Assembly (NCBI GenBank): GCA_025354645.1
Contig: JANXML010000117.1
Location: 62,001-126,000 of the forward strand
Direction of reading: 5' to 3'
DNA from: Arcicella sp.
GTDB lineage: Bacteria > Bacteroidota > Bacteroidia > Cytophagales > Spirosomataceae
DNA length: 64,000 nt
The notes beneath the pieces are model-generated. The model was not told where the DNA came from. It searched no databases and saw only the letters and a list, made by a program, of their open reading frames with translations. A program made the position numbers and the translations under genes. Below are positions 8,622 to 16,969 of the stretch, piece after piece. Positions within the stretch are counted from its first letter, which is position 1. Every line of letters starts with the position of its first letter.

Positions 8622-10739
8622 ATGAACAAACAACAAATCCAAATCATCTCAAATTCAGTGGGCGTGATGACCCACCAAGTGCAGAACACTATAAATTTAT
8701 TCGATGAAGGTGGAACCGTTCCTTTCATTGCTCGTTACAGAAAAGAAGCCACTGGCAGTCTTGATGAAGTGCAAATTTTAGATATAAAAGAGCTTTGGAC
8801 GAAGCTAAAAGATGCCGATAAACGTCGTGAGAGCATTATTAAGTCCATTGAAGAGCAAAGGAAAATGACTCCTGAATTATTGAATAAACTTCAAAATTCT
8901 TATCATCTTCAAGAATTAGAAGACCTTTATTTACCTTATAAACAAAAAAGAAAAACACGGGCTACGATTGCCATCGAAAAGGGTTTAGAGCCTTTGGCAA
9001 AGGTGATTTTTGAACAAAAAGAAGGCAATATTTCTGTTAGAGCAAAAGCGTTTTTGAATGATAAAGTTCTTAACATTGAGGAAGCCTTGCAGGGTGCGAG
9101 AGACATTATAGCAGAGTGGGTAAATGAAAATGTAGAAGCCCGAAATGTAGTCCGCAAAGTGTTTGAACGAGAGGCATACGTATATGCCAAAGTGAAGAAA
9201 AATAAAGAACAGGAAGGGGCAAAATATCGTGATTATTTTGATTTTAATGAACCTCTAAAAAAAGTACCCTCACATCGGCTTTTAGCCATCCGAAGAGGAG
9301 AAGAAGAAGGCTTTTTATCAGTAACTATTTCGCCCGATGAAGATAATGCTTTGGGTGCTTTGGATAGAATTTTCTTGCGTGGATTACCCGAAGCAAAAAA
9401 GGAAGTCGAAACTGCGTTGACTGATTCATACAAACGATTAATGAAACCTTCAATTGAAAATGAATTTGCTGGATTGTCCAAAGAAAAGGCTGATGTTGAA
9501 GCAATTAAAATTTTCGCCCAGAATCTTCGTCAATTATTATTGGCTTCACCATTGGGACAAAAAAAGGTTCTTGCCATTGACCCTGGTTATAGGACGGGTT
9601 GCAAGACAGTTGTTTTAGATGCCCAAGGAAATTTGTTGGCAGATACCGTGATTTATCCTTTCGATAAGCCCTCAGAGGCTCAGGATAAGGTTTTGACGCT
9701 TTCTGAAAAATATCAAATTGAGGCAATTGCCATTGGAAATGGAACGGCTGGACGTGAAACGGAGGATTTTATTAAGAAATTACCTTTCAAAAATGTGCCT
9801 CAAATTTTTGCTGTTTCTGAACAAGGAGCGTCCATTTATTCAGCTTCACCAATCGCTCGTGAAGAATTTCCAGATAAAGATATTACGGTTCGTGGAGCAA
9901 TTTCAATTGGTCGCAGATTGATGGATCCATTAGCAGAATTAGTAAAAATTGATGCAAAATCAATTGGCGTTGGGCAATATCAACACGATGTTGAGCAAAA
10001 TTTATTGAAAGATTCTTTGGATTCTGTCGTTGAAAGTTGTGTAAATGCTGTTGGGGTAAATCTCAATACTGCATCGAAACATTTACTCAGTTACGTAGCA
10101 GGTTTAGGTTCAGCAATCGCCGCAAATGTTGTAAAATATCGTCAAGAAAACGGCAATTTCATTTCAAGAAATCAAATCAAAAAAGTGGCTCGTTTGGGCG
10201 ATAAAGCCTTTGAGCAATGTGCAGGTTTTTTAAGAATTCAAGATGCCAAAAATCCATTGGATAATTCAGCGGTTCACCCTGAAACTTATCCAGTTGTTGA
10301 GCAAATGGCGAAGGATTTAAAATGTACGGTTAAAGATTTAATGACTTCATCTGAATTACGAAAACGCTTGAATTTGGCAAGTTATGTAACACCAAAAACA
10401 GGAATTCTTACGCTTCAAGACATCATGAAGGAGTTAGAAAAGCCCTCCCGTGACCCCAGAAAACAAATAATTGCCTTTGAGTTTGATTCAAACGTAAAGA
10501 AAGTCGAAGACCTATATGAAGGAATGGTTCTTCCAGGAATCGTTACAAACATTACGGCTTTCGGATGTTTTGTGGACGTTGGCGTAAAACAAGATGGTTT
10601 GGTTCACATTTCACAATTAGCCAATCAATACGTTTCTGACCCAAATCAGGTCGTGAAATTGCAACAGCACGTTACGGTACGAGTTATGGAAGTAGATATT
10701 GCTCGAAAGCGAGTGGCTTTGAGTATGAAAGGGGTGTGA
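8622..10739 (+). CDS. tex: Tex-like RNA-binding transcription accessory protein (YqgF/RuvX and S1 domains)
   Basis: VPFIARYRKEATGSLDEVQIL; LAIDPGYRTGCK; C-terminal S1 domain GMVLPGIVTNITAFGCFVDVGVKQDGLVHISQL. Confidence 0.95.
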   Translation: MNKQQIQIISNSVGVMTHQVQNTINLFDEGGTVPFIARYRKEATGSLDEVQILDIKELWTKLKDADKRRESIIKSIEEQRKMTPELLNKLQNSYHLQELEDLYLPYKQKRKTRATIAIEKGLEPLAKVIFEQKEGNISVRAKAFLNDKVLNIEEALQGARDIIAEWVNENVEARNVVRKVFEREAYVYAKVKKNKEQEGAKYRDYFDFNEPLKKVPSHRLLAIRRGEEEGFLSVTISPDEDNALGALDRIFLRGLPEAKKEVETALTDSYKRLMKPSIENEFAGLSKEKADVEAIKIFAQNLRQLLLASPLGQKKVLAIDPGYRTGCKTVVLDAQGNLLADTVIYPFDKPSEAQDKVLTLSEKYQIEAIAIGNGTAGRETEDFIKKLPFKNVPQIFAVSEQGASIYSASPIAREEFPDKDITVRGAISIGRRLMDPLAELVKIDAKSIGVGQYQHDVEQNLLKDSLDSVVESCVNAVGVNLNTASKHLLSYVAGLGSAIAANVVKYRQENGNFISRNQIKKVARLGDKAFEQCAGFLRIQDAKNPLDNSAVHPETYPVVEQMAKDLKCTVKDLMTSSELRKRLNLASYVTPKTGILTLQDIMKELEKPSRDPRKQIIAFEFDSNVKKVEDLYEGMVLPGIVTNITAFGCFVDVGVKQDGLVHISQLANQYVSDPNQVVKLQQHVTVRVMEVDIARKRVALSMKGV

Positions 10740-10753
10740 TGTACATAATTATA

Positions 10754-10784
10754 GATTTGTCAATTTTTGAAAAATTGACAAATC
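10754..10784. terminator. Palindrome downstream of tex, likely terminator hairpin
   Basis: GATTTGTCAATTTT-TGA-AAAATTGACAAATC. Confidence 0.5.
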
Positions 10785-10830
10785 CTATTCAAAATTCTTT
10801 ATATATACAAAAATCAAAATTCAATAACCA

Positions 10831-11140
10831 ATGGAATTACTTGAAAAAATAGTTTTATCGGAAAGTCAAATCCAAAAGATTGAAAATGGAGGTTTCGTTA
10901 CAATCGAAGCCACTTGGGATGAATTTATGGATTTTTCAGAAGAAACAAGATATAAAGCCGAGTATTCACGAAGTAATTTTTGTGGATAGATTTGATAAAG
11001 GTGTAGTAAAATTTCAGAAAACGGATAATCGCAAAGTGTGGACAGAAACAATTTATGATGAAGAAAATCCAGATATTTTGATTGATACAATGAATGTAAA
11101 ACTGAATGATATTTTTGATAAAATTGAGGCTTTTTTGTAG
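10831..11140 (+). pseudogene. Remnant resembling a Uma2-family protein with internal deletion and frameshift
   Basis: Frame 1 from ATG 10831: MELLEKIVLSESQIQKIENGGFVTIEATWDEFMDFSEETRYKAEYSRSNFCG*. Frame 2 continues EVIFVDRFDKGVVKFQKTDNRKVWTETIYDEENPDILIDTMNVKLNDIFDKIEAFL. The ends resemble the N- and C-termini of Uma2 proteins. Confidence 0.5.
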
Positions 11141-11161
11141 TACAAACTCTCTTTCTAACCT

Positions 11162-11677
11162 ATGAATAAAGCAACTCAGTCCCTCGAAGTTTGGATGCGT
11201 GGACCTATTGCAGGCTTGATTCCATTACTTCAACCCGTTGCCCACGCCATCCTTCAGGCTCGTGAAGAAGTCAATCTAATGATGATTGATTTTCCAAATG
11301 AATTGATTTGGGAAAGACCCAACGGTGTTGCTTCCATTGCTTTTCATCTTCAACATCTTTCGGGTGTTTTAGACAGACTTTTTACCTATGCAAATAACCA
11401 AATTTTAAATGAAGACCAATTAGAATTATTGGCTTTGGAATCTGATTCTACGCAATTTCTCACGGTAAAAGGATTACTAACTCGCTTCAATAATCAAATA
11501 AATAAGGCATTAACTCAACTGAAAAATATTGAAGAAAAAACTCTTCTGGAACCCAGAGGCATTGGCAGAAAACAAATTCCAACCAATCAATTGGGTTTAT
11601 TTTTTCATGCCGCCGAACACACACAACGCCACGTCGGGCAACTTTTAGTTACCGTCAAAATGTTAAAAAAAGAGTAA
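11162..11677 (+). CDS. DinB-like domain protein
   Basis: Four-helix pattern with conserved His residues (SIAFHLQHLSGVLDRL; FFHAAEHTQRHVGQLLVTVKML). Confidence 0.82.
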   Translation: MNKATQSLEVWMRGPIAGLIPLLQPVAHAILQAREEVNLMMIDFPNELIWERPNGVASIAFHLQHLSGVLDRLFTYANNQILNEDQLELLALESDSTQFLTVKGLLTRFNNQINKALTQLKNIEEKTLLEPRGIGRKQIPTNQLGLFFHAAEHTQRHVGQLLVTVKMLKKE

Positions 11678-11749
11678 AATACAATTCAATCTTCAAAAAA
11701 TCGTTTATATTTGGATTGAAATTACGATTTATCCTTACTTAAAAATTAT

Positions 11750-12310
11750 ATGAAAGAAATCTCTCCCAATGCCCTCACGAGGGTACTGACACTTCTTTTA
11801 CTACTTATTTTCATGGATTCTTGTCGATTATTTCGTCGTAAGGAAAATGATAATGCTTCGGCTTCCTCAAAAACTCGTACTGCTCCCTCTTCAAAATCTT
11901 ATTCTAAAATTTATAATTCAAAAACCATTAATGAAATTGTGACTTTGGCACGTTCCTACACGGGTGTGCCTTACCGTTCTGGGGGTACAGATGGCAATGG
12001 AATGGATTGTTCGGGCTTACTTTATTGTGTTTATGGAGAACATGGTTTTAAAATTCCCAGGATTTCTTGGCAACAATCAGAAATTGGCAAAGAAATTTCT
12101 GTTGATGAACTTCGAGCGGGTGATTGGGTTTTTTTTGTAACCAACAAAGGTGGAACTGGTACTATTAATCACGCAGGAATGGTGACTGAATTTAGAAATG
12201 ATAAAGAAGTCCTCTTCATTCATTCATCGTCATCAAAAGGAATAAAAGAGGATAATTTATTCAGTAAATATTGGATGGGTTGTTTTGCAAAGGCGACGAG
12301 ACCGTTTTGA
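11750..12310 (+). CDS. NlpC/P60 family C40 peptidase, putative lipoprotein
   Basis: N-terminal lipobox-like FMDSCRLF; YRSGGTDGNGMDCSGLLYCVY; INHAGMVTEF catalytic motifs. Confidence 0.9.
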   Translation: MKEISPNALTRVLTLLLLLIFMDSCRLFRRKENDNASASSKTRTAPSSKSYSKIYNSKTINEIVTLARSYTGVPYRSGGTDGNGMDCSGLLYCVYGEHGFKIPRISWQQSEIGKEISVDELRAGDWVFFVTNKGGTGTINHAGMVTEFRNDKEVLFIHSSSSKGIKEDNLFSKYWMGCFAKATRPF

Positions 12311-12378
12311 ACAAAATTTTGAAACTGATAAAGTTTTTTTAATTAATTTTGCACCTACAAACAGTAATTAAAAACAAA

Positions 12379-13593
12379 ATGTCAAAAAAAGTTTTAATCA
12401 TAGGTGCGGGAGGCGTTGGAAACGTAGTTGCAAAGAAATGTGCCATGAACTCCGATGTATTTTCGGAAATTGTATTAGCGAGCCGCACCAAGCGTAAATG
12501 TGATGCCATCGCAGAGGAATGTGCTAAAATTGGGTTGCCCACGAAGGTTGAAACCGCCCAAGTTGATGCTGATAATGTGCCTGAATTGGTGGCTTTAATC
12601 AACAAAGTAAAGCCTTTTATGATTATTAATGTGGCTCTTCCTTATCAGGATTTGACCATTATGGATGCTTGTTTGGAAACAGGAATTCACTATATGGATA
12701 CCGCCAATTATGAACCAAAAGACGTTGCTAAATTTGAATATTCGTGGCAATGGGCTTACCAAGAGCGTTTTAAGGAAAAAGGTTTAATGGCATTGTTGGG
12801 CTGTGGTTTTGACCCAGGCGTAACGCAAGTTTATACGGCTTACGCAAATAAGCACCATTTTGATGAGATGCACTACCTCGACATCATTGATTGTAACGCT
12901 GGCGACCACGGAAAGGCATTTGCGACAAATTTTAACCCTGAAATTAACATTCGTGAGATTACTCAAAAAGGGAAATATTGGGAAAATGGCGAATGGGTTG
13001 AAATTGAGGCGATGTCAATCCATAAACCCATTGATTATCCAAATATCGGACCAAAAGAATCTTACGTTTTGTACCACGAAGAATTAGAATCATTGGTAAA
13101 AAACTTCCCAACCTTGAAACGTGCCAGATTTTGGATGACATTCGGACAGCAATATATTACGCACTTGAATGTATTGGAAAACGTGGGTATGACCTCAATC
13201 AAACCAATTAAATTCCAAGGAATGGATATTGTGCCTTTGGAGTTTTTGAAAGCAGTTCTACCAGAGCCAAGTTCATTAGGAGAAAATTATTCGGGAGAAA
13301 CTTCAATCGGTTGTCAAATAAAAGGAATTAAGGACAGAAAGGATAAAACGTATTACGTTTGGAATAATTGCAAACACCAAGATTGTTGGAAAGAAGTTCA
13401 GGCTCAGGGCGTTAGCTATACAACTGGTGTACCTGCCATGATTGGAGCAATGATGATGATTACGGGCGAATGGATGAAACCAGGCGTTTGGAACTGTGAA
13501 GAAATGAATCCAGACCCATTTATGGCAATGTTGAATGTTCATGGTTTGCCTTGGCATGAGGAAATAAATGGGGTTTTACCGCATGAGTATTGA
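12379..13593 (+). CDS. Carboxynorspermidine synthase (saccharopine dehydrogenase family)
   Basis: MSKKVLIIGAGGVGNVVAKKCAMNSDVFSEIVLASRTKRKCDAI; LLGCGFDPGVTQVYTAYA; followed by nspC. Start placed at 12379 rather than the ORF-track 12349. Confidence 0.9.
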   Translation: MSKKVLIIGAGGVGNVVAKKCAMNSDVFSEIVLASRTKRKCDAIAEECAKIGLPTKVETAQVDADNVPELVALINKVKPFMIINVALPYQDLTIMDACLETGIHYMDTANYEPKDVAKFEYSWQWAYQERFKEKGLMALLGCGFDPGVTQVYTAYANKHHFDEMHYLDIIDCNAGDHGKAFATNFNPEINIREITQKGKYWENGEWVEIEAMSIHKPIDYPNIGPKESYVLYHEELESLVKNFPTLKRARFWMTFGQQYITHLNVLENVGMTSIKPIKFQGMDIVPLEFLKAVLPEPSSLGENYSGETSIGCQIKGIKDRKDKTYYVWNNCKHQDCWKEVQAQGVSYTTGVPAMIGAMMMITGEWMKPGVWNCEEMNPDPFMAMLNVHGLPWHEEINGVLPHEY

Positions 13594-13601
13594 TTTTATC
13601 T

Positions 13602-13733
13602 ACTTCCCGAAAGTTTGTTCTACTTTCGGGAAGTTCTACGTACTAAATAATTTCTCCTCAAAATATTCTTTTTCCACTTTCGACAGGCTTTTGCAATTGA
13701 ACTTCCCGAAAGTAAAAAGAACTTTCGGGAAGT
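13602..13733. repeat. Two copies of a palindromic hairpin repeat (ACTTCCCGAAAGT-N7-ACTTTCGGGAAGT)
   Basis: Perfect 13-bp stems at 13602-13614/13622-13634 and 13701-13713/13721-13733, each with a 7-nt loop of different sequence. Confidence 0.93.
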
Positions 13734-13757
13734 TGTCTGTAATAATAATTAAAAAAT

Positions 13758-14894
13758 ATGATAGATTTCTCAAAAATACCTTCACCCTGTTATGTGTTAG
13801 AAGACAGGCTTTTACGAAAGAATTTAGAATTATTAAAATACGTTCAAGAACAAGCGGGGATAGAAATTATTTGTGCTTTGAAAGGCTTTTCAATGTTTTC
13901 AACCTTCCCGATGGTTCGTCAATATTTGGCGGGTTCAACTGCCAGTTCATTGAACGAAGCTCGTTTGGGATTTGAAGAAATGGGTTCAAAAACTCATGTA
14001 TATTCGCCTGCATATTTAGATGCTGAATTTGATGAATTACTGACGTATTCAAATCATATTTCATTTAATTCAATCAATCAATTCAATAAATTCAAGGAAC
14101 GAGCCATTGCTGGCGGGGTGAGTTGCGGATTAAGAATAAATCCGCAATACTCTGAGGTTGAGACAGATATGTATAACCCTTGTATTGCGGGTTCACGGTT
14201 GGGGATAACTCGAAATCAATTGGGTAATACTTTGCCCGAAGGCATTGAGGGACTACATTCTCATACACTTTGCGAAAATGATTCCTACACCTTAGAAAGA
14301 ACCTTGAAAGCCATTGAAGAACGTTTTGGAGATTTATTGAAGCAAGCAAAATGGTTAAATTTGGGAGGAGGACATCTAATCACTCGTGCAGATTATGAAC
14401 CAGAACATTTAATCTCTGTTTTGAAAGGTTTGAAATTACGTTTTCCAAACTTAAAAATCATTATGGAACCAGGTTCAGCCGTAGGTTGGCGGACGGGTTA
14501 TTTGACTTCAACGGTTTTGGATATTATTGATTCTCAGGGAATTAACGTAGCAATTTTAGATGTAAGTTTTGCGGCTCATATGCCAGATACGTTGGAAATG
14601 CCTTACAAACCCACAATCTTAAACGCTCATCAAGAACCTGTTTCAGATAAACCAACTTACCGTTTTGGTGGAATGACTTGTTTAGCGGGAGATTTTTACG
14701 GAGATTATTCTTTTGATAAACCCTTAGAAATTGGAGATTCCATCGTTTTTGATGATATGATTCATTACACGATGGTGAAAACTACAACTTTTAATGGTGT
14801 AAATCTACCCTCAATCGGTATTTGGCGAGAAGATGATACTTTTGATTTGATTAAAACTTTTGGGTATGAGAGTTTTAAAGACCGTTTAAGCTAA
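13758..14894 (+). CDS. nspC: Carboxynorspermidine decarboxylase
   Basis: IPSPCYVLEDRLLRKNLELL...CALKGFSMFSTFPMVRQYLAGSTASSLNEARLG...LNLGGGHLITRADYE...EPGSAVGW. Confidence 0.94.
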   Translation: MIDFSKIPSPCYVLEDRLLRKNLELLKYVQEQAGIEIICALKGFSMFSTFPMVRQYLAGSTASSLNEARLGFEEMGSKTHVYSPAYLDAEFDELLTYSNHISFNSINQFNKFKERAIAGGVSCGLRINPQYSEVETDMYNPCIAGSRLGITRNQLGNTLPEGIEGLHSHTLCENDSYTLERTLKAIEERFGDLLKQAKWLNLGGGHLITRADYEPEHLISVLKGLKLRFPNLKIIMEPGSAVGWRTGYLTSTVLDIIDSQGINVAILDVSFAAHMPDTLEMPYKPTILNAHQEPVSDKPTYRFGGMTCLAGDFYGDYSFDKPLEIGDSIVFDDMIHYTMVKTTTFNGVNLPSIGIWREDDTFDLIKTFGYESFKDRLS

Positions 14895-15006
14895 TTAAAA
14901 ATTAAAAGTTAAGAATTAAAAATTGCATGCAGTCATTAAAAAAGGCTTACAAACTTTAAGTTCGCAAGCCTTCTAACTTTTAATTATTAATTCTTAATTT
15001 TTAACT
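14893..15006. repeat. Inverted repeat with arms of 7-bp words, enclosing a terminator-like hairpin
   Basis: Left AATTAAA AATTAAA AGTTAAG AATTAAA AATTGCA (14893-14927). Right, reverse complement, AGTTAAA AATTAAG AATTAAT AATTAAA AGTTAGA (14972-15006). Centre AAGGCTTACAAACTT...AAGTTCGCAAGCCTT. Confidence 0.72.
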
Positions 15007-15010
15007 AAGA

Positions 15011-16747
15011 TCAATATCCTGGATTCTGTGGAAAAGATGTTGCACCACCATCCGTTCTATCAATTTGTGCTTGAGGAATTGGGCGAAGATTGTGAATTTC
15101 TTTCACATTTCCTGCCGCTTGTGGATTGGCTAATTTTACTCTTTCTACCAATTTACCCCAACGTTTCAAATCCATCCAACGAATTTGCTCTCCCGCTAAT
15201 TCACGTCCACGTTCATCCATTAAGAAATCCATCGTCATTTTAGCGGGTGTAATTTGCATGAAAGCCGCCTTGCCTGCGAATGCCGCACGTGTACGAACTA
15301 CATTCACCGCCGCAGTTGCTTCTGGAATTTTACCTAAGAATAATTGTGCCTCCGCCAACATCAAATACGTATCAGCTAAACGAAACGCCAAGAAATCACG
15401 ACTACCTGGGGCATACGTTCTATCGGGACGAAGAGGATCCATAAACTTAACCAAAGTTGGGAAAAGTGCTTCATTATAAGCACTTGGCACTAATACTTGA
15501 TAAGGTCTCTTGGCTCTCTCAGCCAAAGTCATCTCAAAACCTGGAATGAAAATCGCTGTATCCCCTGTCTTAAAAGAAACTTTTGCTTTTGAAGCATCAA
15601 ACGCCGTGTTATAAGTGGGAGTAGCAACAGTATTTGGATTATTACAAAGCCACGTATCTCTAAAAGTTTTTTTGTAACGTGAGTCATTTTCTTTATCTGC
15701 AAAAACGGTTTCCAAACAATATTTCGTTGGACGTAAACGCTTAAACGGTCTATCATAAAAAATATCACGTTGCATACCTGCTTGTACATCATACTGCATT
15801 CCAAAAAATAAGTGGAGGTTATTTCCTTGTGTATTTCCATCTCCACTTGGCTGGTCGTTGTTCAAGGGAGCAGGAGCCAAGTTTGTTGCTGGGTCTGAAG
15901 TATATTGAACCGCAAAAATTACTTCATCATTTATTTCACCAGCACCTTGGGCAAATACACTCGCAAAGTCTGGTAATAACCTGAAACCATAATTAGAAAT
16001 TACATTTTGAGCATAAGTAGCGGCTTTTGAATAATCATCTGGGGCTTTTACCGATGAATTAGCTTTGGTTAAATACACACGAGCTAATAAATGCTCAGCC
16101 GCTGCCTTGGTGGCACGACCATAATCTGATGATTTTGCTTTATTTTCTAAATCGGGCAAAGCACCTTCAAGGTCTGCAAGAATGGCTGCGAACATTTCTG
16201 CATCCGTTGCTCTTTTTGTAATTTTTGTGGGAGCTAATGTTTCGGTTAATCTTAAATCTACGCCTCCCCATTGTTGAAATAACAAGAAATAATAATGCCC
16301 TCTCAAAAATTTCATTTCAGCTACTCTTTGTTTTTTCAAGGCATCCGTAATTCCAGTTGCTTTGGGAGCTCTTTCGATAACGGCATTACACGTATTAATT
16401 CCTCGGTATAATTCATCCCAAATGAGTTTTAACCAATCAATTTGAGAATTCAATTGAGCATCATAAAAGTGAAAACCTTTATAACCGCCATCGGCACCCG
16501 TGGCATACAAATCGGTTCCGTATTCCGTTACGGTGAGTCCCATTTGAGTTCCGTAATAACCCCTCAAACTTGCGTAGGCAGAGTTGATGGCGGCATTAAA
16601 TCCAGCAGGAGTATTGATATAATCATTACTAACCCCCGAGATTACTTCTTCTTTGAGTAAATCTGAACAAGATTGACTAATGAGCATGAAAACGGCAAAA
16701 CTCATGAGTGCAATCGACTTTTTAATATTAATATATGCTTTTTTCAT
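15011..16747 (-). CDS. SusD/RagB family nutrient-binding outer membrane lipoprotein
   Basis: Lipobox ISQSCSDLL; RGINTCNAVIERAP; MKFLRGHYYFLLFQQWGGV; DERGRELAGEQIRWMDLKRWGKL. Confidence 0.95.
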   Translation of the reverse strand: MKKAYINIKKSIALMSFAVFMLISQSCSDLLKEEVISGVSNDYINTPAGFNAAINSAYASLRGYYGTQMGLTVTEYGTDLYATGADGGYKGFHFYDAQLNSQIDWLKLIWDELYRGINTCNAVIERAPKATGITDALKKQRVAEMKFLRGHYYFLLFQQWGGVDLRLTETLAPTKITKRATDAEMFAAILADLEGALPDLENKAKSSDYGRATKAAAEHLLARVYLTKANSSVKAPDDYSKAATYAQNVISNYGFRLLPDFASVFAQGAGEINDEVIFAVQYTSDPATNLAPAPLNNDQPSGDGNTQGNNLHLFFGMQYDVQAGMQRDIFYDRPFKRLRPTKYCLETVFADKENDSRYKKTFRDTWLCNNPNTVATPTYNTAFDASKAKVSFKTGDTAIFIPGFEMTLAERAKRPYQVLVPSAYNEALFPTLVKFMDPLRPDRTYAPGSRDFLAFRLADTYLMLAEAQLFLGKIPEATAAVNVVRTRAAFAGKAAFMQITPAKMTMDFLMDERGRELAGEQIRWMDLKRWGKLVERVKLANPQAAGNVKEIHNLRPIPQAQIDRTDGGATSFPQNPGY

Positions 16748-16770
16748 TTTTTTATATTTTTTTAAAATGA

Positions 16771-16920
16771 GTATTAAGTATCAAGTCCTAAGTCCTAAGA
16801 AATCAATAAACTATATACTAATTATGAGTATTTTAGTGAATTGATTTGGGATTTAATTTCACTATTATAGCTTTCCAAAGTATTATTCCCTCGAAAATCT
16901 TAATACATGGTACTTAATAC
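16771..16920. repeat. Inverted repeat of 7-bp words in the susC-susD gap
   Basis: Left GTATTAA GTATCAA GTCCTAA GTCCTAA (16771-16798). Right, reverse complement, GTATTAA GTACCAT GTATTAA (16900-16920). Confidence 0.78.
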
Positions 16921-16969
16921 CTCTTTAACTTTTTGTAAATAAAAAACTTAACTACGATTTTTGTTTCGG

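Noticed and set aside
13568-13975. 135-aa plus-strand ORF
   Set aside because: Overlaps nspC out of frame and is translated through the two palindromic hairpins; no recognisable protein pattern.
15126-15479. 117-aa plus-strand ORF
   Set aside because: Antisense shadow of susD.
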